From Gordonia sp. SL306 (GTDB lineage Bacteria; Actinomycetota; Actinomycetes; Mycobacteriales; Mycobacteriaceae), in the NCBI RefSeq assembly GCF_026625785.1, contig NZ_CP113063.1:1116001-1180000 (forward strand): a DNA stretch of 64,000 bases. Direction: 5' to 3'. Shown here one piece after another: positions 53,212 through 61,436 of the stretch. Within the stretch, counting starts at the first letter, position 1; each line of letters starts with the position of its first letter. A program made the translations under genes and the position numbers. Below the pieces are notes generated by a model. The model did not search any database, was not told the DNA's origin, and saw only the letters and a list, made by a program, of their open reading frames with translations.

Positions 53212-53327
53212 GGTCTCGATACGCCTCTCGCCTAGCGGCTCGACGCTGCTCGACCAGCAGGTAGAAGCTCCACCCGCAGGTTGAGTAGCGACGCACGAGC
53301 GGAGCGAGTCCGACGCGTATCGAAACC
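53212..53327. repeat. 116-bp palindromic interspersed repeat
   Basis: GGTCTCGATACGC (53212-53224) is inverted at GCGTATCGAAACC (53315-53327, one mismatch). The interior holds further complementary parts (GCTCGACCAGC, GGTTGAGTAGCGACGCACGAGCGGAGCGAG). A partial copy is at 46349. It sits between convergent TetR and LLM genes and may terminate both. Similar elements are, to my knowledge, scattered through Gordonia and Rhodococcus genomes. Confidence 0.75.
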
Positions 53328-53348
53328 GAGCAGGCGCGATGGAGCCCC

Positions 53349-54206
53349 TCAGACCGCGGCCGGGGCGAGACCGAGTTTCCCGGCGAGCTTCGCGAGGTAA
53401 CCGCTCGCGCGCTCCACACTGTCGTCCGGCAGTCCGTAGAGGACGGTGGTCACACCGATCTCACGCCACTTGTCGAGGCGTTCGGGAACCGGCTTGAAGT
53501 CGAGTACGACGATCTGCGGTTCCCCGTCGCGGCCCGCCTCCGACCAGATGCGCTTGAGGAGTTCCACCGAACCCTCGATGTCGTCTTCACCGGGCGTGGT
53601 GATCCAGCCGTCCGCACTGCGTGCGATCCACTTGAAATTCTTCTCGTTGCCTGCCGCGCCGACGAGGGTCGGGATCGACGATTGCGGCGGCTTGGGCCAC
53701 GCCCAGCTGGCACCGAAATCGACGAACTCTCCGTGATATTCGGCCTCTTCCTGAGTCCACAACGCACGCATCGCCTCGAGGTATTCGCGCAGCATGGTCC
53801 GCCGGCGCTTCGGCGGCACGTGATGATCACCGAGTTCGTCGAGGTTCCAGCCGAATCCGACGCCGAGGGTGACACGGCCGCCGGAGATGTGATCCAGGGT
53901 GGCCAATGTCTTCGCCAGCGTGATCGGATCCGACTGCACCGGAAGAGCCACCGCGGTGGCCAGGCGGATCCGTTCGGTGACCGCGGCGGCCGCGGCCAGG
54001 GAGGTCCACGGATCCAGAGTCCTCATGTAGCGGTCATCGGGCAGCGAGGAGTCGCCGGTCTGCGGATGCGCCGCGTCGCGCCTGGTGGGGATGTGACCGT
54101 GTTCCGGCACGTAGTACGCAGCGAATCCGGCCTCTTCGATCAGCGGGGCGAGCACATGGGGCTTGAGCCCACGATCACTGGTGAACTGCACGATTCCGAA
54201 TTCCAT
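53349..54206 (-). CDS. LLM-class F420-dependent oxidoreductase
   Basis: A 285-aa luciferase-like monooxygenase-fold protein (MEFGIVQFTSDRGLKP). It has the typical EEAGFAAYYVPEHGHIP, ERIRLATAVALPVQSDPITLAKTLATLD and GRVTLGVGFGWNLDEL. Mycolata members usually use coenzyme F420. ATG 54206 has GGAGGG upstream. The substrate is unknown. A small palindrome at 54257 lies ~50 bases upstream. Confidence 0.87.
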   Translation of the reverse strand: MEFGIVQFTSDRGLKPHVLAPLIEEAGFAAYYVPEHGHIPTRRDAAHPQTGDSSLPDDRYMRTLDPWTSLAAAAAVTERIRLATAVALPVQSDPITLAKTLATLDHISGGRVTLGVGFGWNLDELGDHHVPPKRRRTMLREYLEAMRALWTQEEAEYHGEFVDFGASWAWPKPPQSSIPTLVGAAGNEKNFKWIARSADGWITTPGEDDIEGSVELLKRIWSEAGRDGEPQIVVLDFKPVPERLDKWREIGVTTVLYGLPDDSVERASGYLAKLAGKLGLAPAAV

Positions 54207-54256
54207 GAACCCTCCAACGCCGCGTCGCGATATGTCACGTCCAACCCTGGACGACT

Positions 54257-54271
54257 GACTGGACACCAGTC
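54257..54271. promoter_or_regulatory. Small palindrome upstream of LLM gene
   Basis: Perfect dyad GACTGG-aca-CCAGTC, 51 bases upstream of the LLM start and just after the stop of the upstream minus-strand gene. It could be an operator or weak hairpin. Confidence 0.35.
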
Positions 54272-54279
54272 TAGGTCAT

Positions 54280-55317
54280 TCAGCGCCCGACGGCCAGGTT
54301 TTGTCGCACGTCGCGGAAGATCCCGTTGGCCGCACTGGTCCGACTGATCGCATCAGCAGCGAGAATGACCGCCGCCGACGTCCAGCAACTCTTCTCTACC
54401 GGCCACCGTTTGCCGTCGGAATAGACCAGACCGGTCCAGTAGGAGCCGTCGGGATCCCGAAGGTGCTGAATGGATTCCACGAGCGTGACCGCATCTCCGG
54501 TGTCCCCGAGCGCATCGAGGGCCAGCGCGAGCTCGCAGGTCTCGGCGCCGGTGACCCACGGCCGATGGTCAACGCAGCGAACACCTTTGCCGTCGACCAC
54601 GAACTCGTCCCACCGGCGTGCGATGTGTTCCTGGCCCGCCCGGCCTCGCAACGCGCCGCCGAGAATCGGGTAGTACCAGTCCATCGAGTGATCCGACGGC
54701 GGTTCGAAGATCTCCGGCCGGTCGCGGATCGCGTCGCCGAGCGCGGCGTGCGCGGTCACCCACTCCTGATCCGGTTGACCTACCTCGTCGGCGATCCGGA
54801 TCGCGCAGTCGAGCGCCTGGAAAATGCTTGCGTTGCCGGTGATCTGGGCCTGGTCGAACATCGCTCCGGTGCCGTGGTCCCCGCCCCACCGGAACGCGCC
54901 GTCGGGACGCTGGAACTTCATCACCAGGTCGATCGCCGACCACACCATCGGCCACATCCGATCGAGGAACCTCGTGTCACCGGTGATCAGGTAGTGATGC
55001 CAGACCCCGACCGCGATGTAAGCGCAGAAGTTGCTGTCGACGTTCGCATCCTCGACGTGGCCGATGACGGTACGGATGGGCCACGAACCGTCCTCGCGCT
55101 GCAGGCGCCGCGACCACTCGTAGGCCGCCTCCGCCTCCGCGACACGTCCGGTCACCGACAGCGCCATCGCCGACTCGATATGGTCCCACGGATCGGTCTG
55201 ACCACCCGGGAACCACGGCAGTGCACCCGAGTCCTCTTGCATCGCAGCGACAGCGGCGCCCGTGGCGTCCGTCTGCTGCGCGGTCAGTACCCCGGCGATC
55301 GCCGGAAACTGCGTCAC
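54280..55317 (-). CDS. Six-hairpin/terpenoid-cyclase-fold protein
   Basis: A 345-aa alpha/alpha-toroid protein. Repeating QxxDGSW-like units (RLQREDGSWPI, KFQRPDGAFRWG, HLRDPDGSYWTG) resemble prenyltransferase/squalene-cyclase or glycoside-hydrolase toroids. Acidic WDHIES, EDANVDSN and TGAETCELALALD could be catalytic. GTG 55317 overlaps the methyltransferase stop by 4 bases. It is the last of three coupled genes (glycosyltransferase, methyltransferase, this one), so a role in making or trimming a glycan or glycolipid is more likely than terpene cyclisation. The exact family is uncertain. Confidence 0.72.
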   Translation of the reverse strand: MTQFPAIAGVLTAQQTDATGAAVAAMQEDSGALPWFPGGQTDPWDHIESAMALSVTGRVAEAEAAYEWSRRLQREDGSWPIRTVIGHVEDANVDSNFCAYIAVGVWHHYLITGDTRFLDRMWPMVWSAIDLVMKFQRPDGAFRWGGDHGTGAMFDQAQITGNASIFQALDCAIRIADEVGQPDQEWVTAHAALGDAIRDRPEIFEPPSDHSMDWYYPILGGALRGRAGQEHIARRWDEFVVDGKGVRCVDHRPWVTGAETCELALALDALGDTGDAVTLVESIQHLRDPDGSYWTGLVYSDGKRWPVEKSCWTSAAVILAADAISRTSAANGIFRDVRQNLAVGR

Positions 55318-56042
55318 GGTGTCCCGGAGTCGGCCGGCTTCCGTAGGTACAGGGCCACCGACTTGCCGATGAACGGGTTGAGTGCCTGCTCCCCCGCCCG
55401 GGTCAGCCACGGCTTGCTCATCATGTCCCAGACGAGCAGCTGGTGATATCCCTTCACCAGGAGGTTGTCGTTGTTCTCCACGCCGACAGCACATTTCAGC
55501 CACCAGTACGGCGCGTGAAGTGCGTGCGAGTGATCGGTACCGGTGACCTCGAGCCCCGCGCGGGTCAGCTTGTCGGCCAGTTCGGACGCCTTGTAGATCC
55601 GGACGTGACCGCCTTCCACCTCGTGGTACTCATCCGACAATGCCCAGCAGACCTTCTCGGGCCAGTAGCGGGGCACGGTGACGGCAGCGACCCCGCCCGG
55701 CTTGAGTATCCGCACCATCTCGGCCATCGCGGCTTCGTCACCTGGGATGTGCTCCAGGATCTCGGACATCAGGACGACGTCGAAGCTGTTGTCGGCGTAC
55801 GGAAGACGAAGTGCGTCACCGACCTCGGCCCGCGCTTTCGCATCGGCCGGCACGTGCCCTTCGGCCATCATCGCGTCGAACATCTCGCCGACATCGGCCA
55901 TGTCGGATTCGGACTGGTCGAAGGCGATGACATCCGCGCCGCGCCGGAACATCTCGAACGAGTGCCTCCCCTGCCCGGCACCGATATCGATCGCCTTGGT
56001 CTGCGGACCCACCCCCAGGCGGTCGAAATCCACTGTCAGCAC
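55314..56042 (-). CDS. Class I SAM-dependent methyltransferase
   Basis: A 242-aa Methyltransf_11-like enzyme. Motif I is AIDIGAGQGRHSFEMFRRG (about 18-36), followed by VIAFDQSESDM and GDALRLPYADNSFDVVLMSEILEHIP, with RILKPGGVAAVTVPRYWPE after it. The C-terminal ~90 residues (HALHAPYWWLKCAVGVENNDN...) are specific to this group. It lies 36 bases after the glycosyltransferase and overlaps the next gene, so it probably methylates the glycosylated product. Confidence 0.87.
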   Translation of the reverse strand: MLTVDFDRLGVGPQTKAIDIGAGQGRHSFEMFRRGADVIAFDQSESDMADVGEMFDAMMAEGHVPADAKARAEVGDALRLPYADNSFDVVLMSEILEHIPGDEAAMAEMVRILKPGGVAAVTVPRYWPEKVCWALSDEYHEVEGGHVRIYKASELADKLTRAGLEVTGTDHSHALHAPYWWLKCAVGVENNDNLLVKGYHQLLVWDMMSKPWLTRAGEQALNPFIGKSVALYLRKPADSGTP

Positions 56043-56078
56043 GCGTGTTCCCTTCGTCGATCCGTGATGTTGCTGTGG

Positions 56079-57362
56079 TCAGCCCGCGACCGGGCCGGGC
56101 TCGGTCGCCACGCCCCCATCGCGCGCGACTCGTTCCAGAACGGTTTCGTAGTGAGCCGCGGTCTTGGCGGCCACCGCCGCCCAGCTGTACCGGTCCTCGA
56201 CGCGGCTCCGGCCGCCCTGACCGAGTCGACGCCGCAGCTCGGCATCGTCGAGCAGGCGTCCGATGGACTGGGCGAGTTTGCCGGAATCGCCCGGCGGCAC
56301 CAGCAGAGCCGCCTCCTCCTCGGTTCCGACGACCTCGGGAATCGCACCGGCGCGGGTCGCGACGAGCGGGGTCGCGCAGCTCATCGCCTCGACCGCAGGA
56401 AGCGAGAAGCCCTCGTACAGGGATGGGACACAAGCGACCTCGGCCGACGCCAGTAGGTCGGCCATCTCCTCGTCCTCCAGGCCGGAGACCACGCGGACCC
56501 GATCTCCGATGGCCAGGTCGTCGATCATCTTGGCCGACGGACCGTTCGGGTCGAGTTTGGACACCAGTACCAGTTCGACCTGACGCTCCGCACTCAGTTT
56601 CGCGATGGCCTCCAGCAGGTACGAGACACCCTTGAGCGGCGCGTCGGCACTGGCGACGCAGGCGACGCGTCCCGGGACACGTTCGACGCCCGGACGGAAA
56701 ACATCCGTGTTGACGCCGAGCGGGATCGTGGTGATGCGGCCCGACGGGATGTCGAATGCCTTGCGGATGTCGACCTCGCTGCTGCGGGACACAGTGAGCA
56801 GTTCGGGGATTCGCCGGGAGACGCGACCCTGCATCCGCAGGAACGAATGCCATCGCCATGCGGTGATCTTGCGCCAGCCCTTGGCCGCCTTGACCGCCAG
56901 TGTGCGATCGCGGGTGATCGGGTGATGGATCGTCGCGATCAGAGGGAAGCCGGCCTTCTGGATGTCGAGCAAGCCGTAACCGAGGCATTGGTTGTCGTGG
57001 ACGATGTCGAAATCGTCCCTCCGCTGCTTCAGCAGTCGGGCCACCCGCAGACTGAAGGTGAGTGGCTCACCGAAGCTCGCGGTCCACATCGACCCGACCT
57101 CGAGCGCATCGATCCAGTCGCGGTACTCGCTCGGTCGCGGGGTACGGAACGGGTCCGGCTCGTCATAGAGCGCCATGCTCGGCACCTTGGTGAGCTTGAC
57201 TCCCGCATCGATGGCGACCTGGTCGAGTTCGGGATATGGCTGGCCGGAGAAGATCTCGACCTCGTGCCCGAGCAGTGCAAGCTCTCGGGACAGGTGACGG
57301 ACGTAGACTCCCTGACCGCCACAATGCGGCTTGCTGCGATACGACAGCAGTGCGACGCGCAT
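56079..57362 (-). CDS. GT4-family glycosyltransferase
   Basis: A 427-aa GT-B retaining glycosyltransferase. The N-domain begins MRVALLSYRSKPHCGGQGVY, where the Gly-rich loop binds the donor phosphate side. The C-domain contains SADAPLKGVSYLLEAI, KLDPNGPSAKMI and the EX7E donor motif EGFSLPAVEAMSCATPLVAT. ATG 57362 follows the FprB stop by 2 bases; 99 upstream in-frame codons overlap FprB and are rejected. It heads the glycosyltransferase-methyltransferase-toroid gene set and may be cotranscribed with fprB. Acceptor unknown. Confidence 0.88.
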   Translation of the reverse strand: MRVALLSYRSKPHCGGQGVYVRHLSRELALLGHEVEIFSGQPYPELDQVAIDAGVKLTKVPSMALYDEPDPFRTPRPSEYRDWIDALEVGSMWTASFGEPLTFSLRVARLLKQRRDDFDIVHDNQCLGYGLLDIQKAGFPLIATIHHPITRDRTLAVKAAKGWRKITAWRWHSFLRMQGRVSRRIPELLTVSRSSEVDIRKAFDIPSGRITTIPLGVNTDVFRPGVERVPGRVACVASADAPLKGVSYLLEAIAKLSAERQVELVLVSKLDPNGPSAKMIDDLAIGDRVRVVSGLEDEEMADLLASAEVACVPSLYEGFSLPAVEAMSCATPLVATRAGAIPEVVGTEEEAALLVPPGDSGKLAQSIGRLLDDAELRRRLGQGGRSRVEDRYSWAAVAAKTAAHYETVLERVARDGGVATEPGPVAG

Positions 57363-57364
57363 CC

Positions 57365-59044
57365 CTACTGCACCGGTTCCATACCGGCGGCGACCTCGAA
57401 CTCGTTGAGCGAGACGAACTTCACGCGTCGGCGACCGGCAGACTTGCCGGCATTCTTCTCGGCGGCATCGATGGCCTTCCAGCCATCCATGTCGATCCGA
57501 CGGGCACCGCGGTCCGACACGATGTCGGCGACGTCGTCGCGAGACGTGGCCGGGCTCGAGAACGACCCCGCCACATAGTCTTTCAGTACGGCCTCCGCGG
57601 TCTCCTGACCACATATCCGATTCATGCCGATCCCCCCGGTCGCACCACGTTTGATCCATCCAGTGACGAAGAGTCCCGGCACGACCTCACCGTCGGCCGC
57701 GACCTGAACCCTGCCGTCGGTGTTCGGCACGACGCCGTTCACATCGTCGAACGGCAGGTCGATGACAGGTACGCCACGATAGCCGATCGCCCGCAACACC
57801 ACTCCGGTCTCGATGTCGAAGTGCTCCTCCGACGGGGTCACCGCCACCCGTTCGGTGCCCGGCGCGTACACGTTGCGCACGCACGTCAGCCGCTCCACGT
57901 GCCCGTCGCCGCTCAGCTCCATCGGCGAGACCAGGAAGCGGAACACGATGCGCCGGTTCCCCTCGGTGGCCGGCCGCTCGGCGAACTCCCGCGCCAGGCG
58001 GATCTTGGTCGCGATGGTGGAATCCAGGGTGTCGTCCTCGAGTGCGGCCTCACTGGCCGGATCGAGGACGAGTTCCTCGGGATCGATCACGACGTCGACA
58101 CCCTCGACATCACCGAGCGCCAGGAACTCGCTGTTGGTGTACGCCGCCTGCGCGACGCCACGCCGGGCGAGCAAGACGACCTCCTTGACATTCGACTCAC
58201 GCAACGTTGCCAGCGCGTGATCGGCGATGTCGGTCTTCGCGAGTTCGTCGGGATCGCTGACCAGGATGCGCGCGACGTCGAGGGCCACGTTGCCGTTTCC
58301 GACGACCACCGCCCGCTCCGACGACAGATCGACGTCGAGGTCGGCATAGTCGGGATGGCCGTTGTACCAGGCGACGAACTCGGTGGCCGGGATGGATCCG
58401 GACAGATCCTCTCCCTCGAGCCCGAGACGTTTGTCGGTGGACGCACCGACCGCGTAGACCACCGCGTGATAGCGCTCGACGAGCTCGGCGTGCGTGATGT
58501 GCTTTCCGACCTCGACGTTCAGGAAGTACTGGAAGTTCCGCTTTGCCGCCGTCGCCGCGAAAGTCTTCTCGACGCCCTTGGTGGGTGCGTGGTCGGGCGC
58601 GACGCCGGCCCGCACGAGACCGTAGGGCGTCGGCAGCCGATCGAACATGTCGACCTTGACCTGAGGCTTGCGCACGAGTTCCTCGGCCGCGTAGAAGGCC
58701 GCCGGACCGGCGCCGATGATGGCGACATGCAGTTCGCCGTCGGGCAACTGCGGCGCCTTCTTCGGGGGTACCAGGCCGCCCTCGACGTCGTGGTCCTTGT
58801 AGTAATCGGCGTTGATCTGCAGATACGGTTCGTCGCGCTCCTCGAGTTGGTCATCGGGGAGGATCGCCTCCACCGGACACTCGTCGATGCACGCGCCGCA
58901 GTCAATGCACGTCTCCGGATCGATGAACAACATCTCCGCCGTGAAGAACTCCGGCTCATCGGGCGTGGGATGAATGCAGTTGACCGGACACACGCTGACA
59001 CAACTGGCGTCGTTGCAACATGGTCGGGTGATCACATGCGCCAT
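57365..59044 (-). CDS. fprB: Ferredoxin-NADP reductase with N-terminal ferredoxin domain (FprB-like)
   Basis: A 559-aa fusion. Residues 1-~65 form a ferredoxin domain (CCNDASCVSVCP and CIDCGACIDECP, Cys46, 49, 52, 56). An adrenodoxin-reductase-like FAD/NADPH part follows with AIIGAGPAAFYAAEEL, DRLPTPYGLVRAGVAPDH, AVVVGNGNVALDVARIL and a C-terminal GWIKRGATGGIG. This is the architecture of M. tuberculosis FprB. It can pass electrons from NADPH to ferredoxins and P450s such as those at 27-31 kb. A perfect KstR-type palindrome lies 27 bases upstream. GAGGAAACAG provides the ribosome site. Confidence 0.93.
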   Translation of the reverse strand: MAHVITRPCCNDASCVSVCPVNCIHPTPDEPEFFTAEMLFIDPETCIDCGACIDECPVEAILPDDQLEERDEPYLQINADYYKDHDVEGGLVPPKKAPQLPDGELHVAIIGAGPAAFYAAEELVRKPQVKVDMFDRLPTPYGLVRAGVAPDHAPTKGVEKTFAATAAKRNFQYFLNVEVGKHITHAELVERYHAVVYAVGASTDKRLGLEGEDLSGSIPATEFVAWYNGHPDYADLDVDLSSERAVVVGNGNVALDVARILVSDPDELAKTDIADHALATLRESNVKEVVLLARRGVAQAAYTNSEFLALGDVEGVDVVIDPEELVLDPASEAALEDDTLDSTIATKIRLAREFAERPATEGNRRIVFRFLVSPMELSGDGHVERLTCVRNVYAPGTERVAVTPSEEHFDIETGVVLRAIGYRGVPVIDLPFDDVNGVVPNTDGRVQVAADGEVVPGLFVTGWIKRGATGGIGMNRICGQETAEAVLKDYVAGSFSSPATSRDDVADIVSDRGARRIDMDGWKAIDAAEKNAGKSAGRRRVKFVSLNEFEVAAGMEPVQ

Positions 59045-59064
59045 CTGCTGTTTCCTCGTAATCC

Positions 59065-59084
59065 AACACGTGGAACGTGTTCTA
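59065..59084. promoter_or_regulatory. KstR-type operator in fprB/thioesterase divergent promoter
   Basis: TGGAACGTGTTCTA (59071-59084) fits the KstR consensus TNNAACNNGTTNNA at every fixed position. It overlaps a second perfect dyad AACACGT-gga-ACGTGTT (59065-59081). The site lies 27 bases upstream of fprB and also upstream of the divergent thioesterase-like gene. The related site at 20971 shares GAACRYGTTCTA. Confidence 0.65.
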
Positions 59085-59100
59085 GTTTTCTCGTCCTGCG

Positions 59101-59119
59101 TATCTTAACTGTAAAGATA
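59101..59119. promoter_or_regulatory. AT-rich palindrome near thioesterase-like start
   Basis: TATCTT-aactgta-AAGATA is a perfect 6-bp-arm inverted repeat, markedly AT-rich, just upstream of the GTG at 59123/59144. It may be a second operator or contain the -10 region of the plus-strand promoter. Confidence 0.45.
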
Positions 59120-59143
59120 CCGGTGGCTGAAAGTAGGGACCGA

Positions 59144-59974
59144 GTGAGCACCTCGCAAGCAGCGGGAACAACGTTCGAACCATTGTCCGATCGCAAGGAG
59201 GGAGCTCGATACTTCGAGGCCGACTATCGCGTCCGGACCGGAGACGTGGACCAGGATATGCGCGTGCGGCTCGATGCCGTGGCGCGCTACCTGCAGGATG
59301 TCGCCAACGACAACATCGAGGCCACCGACTACGGCGCCTCCGATCCGTTCTGGATCGTCCGGCGGACCGTGATCGACGTGATCCGCCCGTTCTCCTGGCC
59401 TGCCGCGGTGACCGCGCAGCGGTGGTGTGGGGCACTGTCCACACGCTGGACCAACATGCGCGTGCGTCTCAGCGCCGAACACGAGACCAACCGCTTCAAC
59501 CCCGACGAACGCGAACCGGGACTCATCGAGACCGAGGCGTTCTGGATCAATGTGAACGATCAGGGGATGCCGTCGCGCATCACCGACGAGATGTTCGAGA
59601 TGCTCTCGGAGATGACCGATGAACACCGGCTGCGCTGGAAGTCCATGAATCCGGACAAGGCGCCCGATCCGTCGTCGATCGAGCTCGAGGACCGCGAGCA
59701 CGTTCTGCGCATCACCGATTTCGACCCGTTCAAGCACCTCAACAACGCGGCCTACCTGGAGGCGATCGAGGACGAGCTCGTCGCCCATCCCGATCTGGTG
59801 GACGGTCCGCACCGCGCTGTCATCGAGTATCTGCGGCCGATCGTGCCCGGCTTGCCGATCACCCTGCGACGGGTACGGGAACCGGAACGGCTTCTCGTGT
59901 GGATGCTGATCCCGGGTGACGACGGACCGGTGGTCGCGGCGACGGTGTCGGTGTCGAAGCTGCCGAGAGCGTGA
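59144..59974 (+). CDS. Acyl-ACP thioesterase-like double-hotdog protein
   Basis: A 276-aa protein resembling actinobacterial acyl-ACP thioesterases (PF01643 type). The first hotdog begins YFEADYRVRTGDVDQDMRVRLDAVARYLQDVA and has FWIVRRTVIDV. The second has ITDFDPFKHLNNAAYLEAIED, whose FDPFKHLNN carries the typical catalytic Asn/His. It hydrolyses acyl-ACP or acyl-CoA. GTG 59144 is chosen for its proximity to AGTAGGG; GTG 59123 is an in-frame alternative. It diverges from fprB across the KstR-type site. Confidence 0.82.
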   Translation: MSTSQAAGTTFEPLSDRKEGARYFEADYRVRTGDVDQDMRVRLDAVARYLQDVANDNIEATDYGASDPFWIVRRTVIDVIRPFSWPAAVTAQRWCGALSTRWTNMRVRLSAEHETNRFNPDEREPGLIETEAFWINVNDQGMPSRITDEMFEMLSEMTDEHRLRWKSMNPDKAPDPSSIELEDREHVLRITDFDPFKHLNNAAYLEAIEDELVAHPDLVDGPHRAVIEYLRPIVPGLPITLRRVREPERLLVWMLIPGDDGPVVAATVSVSKLPRA

Positions 59975-59981
59975 CGCCTGA

Positions 59982-60530
59982 CTACTGACCGCCGCTGAGA
60001 AGCAGCTCCATCAGTTTGATCGGCGCGGCACACGGGTCCGCGGGCACCGCTGCCGTGCGCGGTTCGACCCACCATGTGAAGACACCGCGACTCGGGGCGC
60101 GCGCTGTGACCCCACAGACTGCGGGTCGCTGCGGATCGCGCTGGGTGAACGCCGCCTGGCTGGCCACCTTGATGTTCTCGGTCTCGTAACCGAGCTTCTT
60201 GGCGGTCTGCTTCTCGACGTTCGGGTCCCCCCACTCGAACCAGTTGAAGGTGACACTCGCCGAGGTGGCGCCCTCGACGAGCCAACGGCAGATCGCCCCG
60301 TTGAAGGTGCCGCGGGCGACGCTTCCGCCGACCGCCTGCGCGATCTGCGCCGTCGAGAGGACCTCGCATTCGAGGAGCAGCTTGTCGTACTGATCGGTGT
60401 CTACGTGTCCCTGCTGCTCGCCGTCGGCGGCGCCGACGGCCACCGGCTCGCCGTCGATGTCGCGGGCGCACGCCGTCCCGAGACCGAGGACCAGCAACAG
60501 CACCGCGATCAGCGTGAACAGGCGTTTCAC
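59982..60530 (-). CDS. DUF3558-type lipoprotein
   Basis: A 182-aa lipoprotein. The signal peptide (KRLFTLIAVLLLVLGLG) ends in a TAC lipobox with Cys22. The mature domain has the DUF3558 pattern LECEVLSTAQIAQAVGG, AICRWLVEG, FNWFEWG and VCGVTARAPSRGVFTWWVEP, with conserved Cys pairs. Its GTG overlaps the stop of the next upstream gene, which also encodes a DUF3558 domain, so two paralogues are translated together. The family is restricted to mycolata and related Actinobacteria; function unknown. Confidence 0.85.
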   Translation of the reverse strand: MKRLFTLIAVLLLVLGLGTACARDIDGEPVAVGAADGEQQGHVDTDQYDKLLLECEVLSTAQIAQAVGGSVARGTFNGAICRWLVEGATSASVTFNWFEWGDPNVEKQTAKKLGYETENIKVASQAAFTQRDPQRPAVCGVTARAPSRGVFTWWVEPRTAAVPADPCAAPIKLMELLLSGGQ

Positions 60531-61423
60531 GATGCACGCTCGATCGAGAGCCGGGAGAGTTCGCGGGTCGAATCGCAGATCTGATCTGTCGCGGGCGGCG
60601 GCTGTGCGCTCCCGAGCGCCTGCGTACCCGCGCTCACCGACCATTCGAAGAAGTCGGCGCCGAAGGCGATACCGATCTCGCAGATCCCCATGTCGGATGC
60701 GATGAACCCCTTGTGCCCGTCGATGTCGATGTCCTTGGTGGATTCGCGTGACAACTGCTCGGTGGCCCGTTCGCGGCCGATCGGGGACCCGCGATACCAG
60801 TTGAACGAGGCCACCGGCCCAGTGCGGTCGTTGCTGCTGTCCCATTCGCAGACGGACGCATTGTTCACGGTGTTGGCCAGACCGGCGAACTTGGTGATCC
60901 GGGTGACCTCCTCGGTCGTGACTCCTCCACACGCGCCGAAGAACGGACCCGCACCGGCCTTACCCGGTGCGTCGGCGGTCGTGGGTGCAGCCGGGTCGTC
61001 CGAGTCGTCCGAGCAGCCGGCGAGGGCCACGACCACGACGAGGACAAGGGAGACCAGGAGGCCGCCCTGCATCCGCAGGCGGTCGAGTTCGCGTCGTTCT
61101 CGCTTGGTCGGTCGCCCGGCGCCGCGATCCCGGCGCGGCTGGCTCGCGACGATCTCGCGCGGAGGTGGGGGCGGGCTGCGGTCGATGTAGCACTCGGCCG
61201 CGGCGGGCGCGGAAACACGTTTGCCGATCAGCTTCGTGACCTCGACGACCCGCTCGTGACCGTGGAGGCGCACCCGGACTTCGTCTCCGATCGCGACGGG
61301 TTGTGCAGGCTTGGCGGTCACGCCGTTCACTCGCACATGTCCGCCACGGCATGCCGCACCGGCCGCTGACCGGGTCTTGGTGAGCCGGATCGCCCAGATC
61401 CAGCTGTCGACGCGTGTGGTCAT
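60527..61423 (-). CDS. S4 RNA-binding domain fused in frame to a DUF3558 lipoprotein
   Basis: One open frame of 298 codons. Residues 1-117 are a complete S4-domain protein of the HslR/RlbA type (VDSWIWAIRLTKTRSAAGAA, CRGGHVRVNG, GDEVRVRLHGHERVVEV) ending in RDRGAGRPTKRERRELDRLR, where homologues normally stop. Residue 118 is a Met beginning a textbook lipoprotein signal (QGGLLVSLVLVVVVALAGC, lipobox Cys at about 137) and a DUF3558 domain (FFGACGGVTTEEVTRI, SVCEWDSS, FNWYRG). There is no stop between them and no Shine-Dalgarno before the ATG at 61072. It may be a real fusion, two products through an internal start, or a lost stop. Confidence 0.8.
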   Translation of the reverse strand: MTTRVDSWIWAIRLTKTRSAAGAACRGGHVRVNGVTAKPAQPVAIGDEVRVRLHGHERVVEVTKLIGKRVSAPAAAECYIDRSPPPPPREIVASQPRRDRGAGRPTKRERRELDRLRMQGGLLVSLVLVVVVALAGCSDDSDDPAAPTTADAPGKAGAGPFFGACGGVTTEEVTRITKFAGLANTVNNASVCEWDSSNDRTGPVASFNWYRGSPIGRERATEQLSRESTKDIDIDGHKGFIASDMGICEIGIAFGADFFEWSVSAGTQALGSAQPPPATDQICDSTRELSRLSIERAS

Positions 61424-61436
61424 CGCTCCTCGGGGT

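Noticed and set aside
54280..55317. Squalene-hopene cyclase
   Set aside because: QxxDGSW-like units occur, but the protein is about half the length and I see no DxDD catalytic motif.
57236..59143. Long plus-strand frame opposite fprB
   Set aside because: It is antisense to a gene with clear ferredoxin and reductase motifs and has no recognisable domain; only the part from 59144 is coding.
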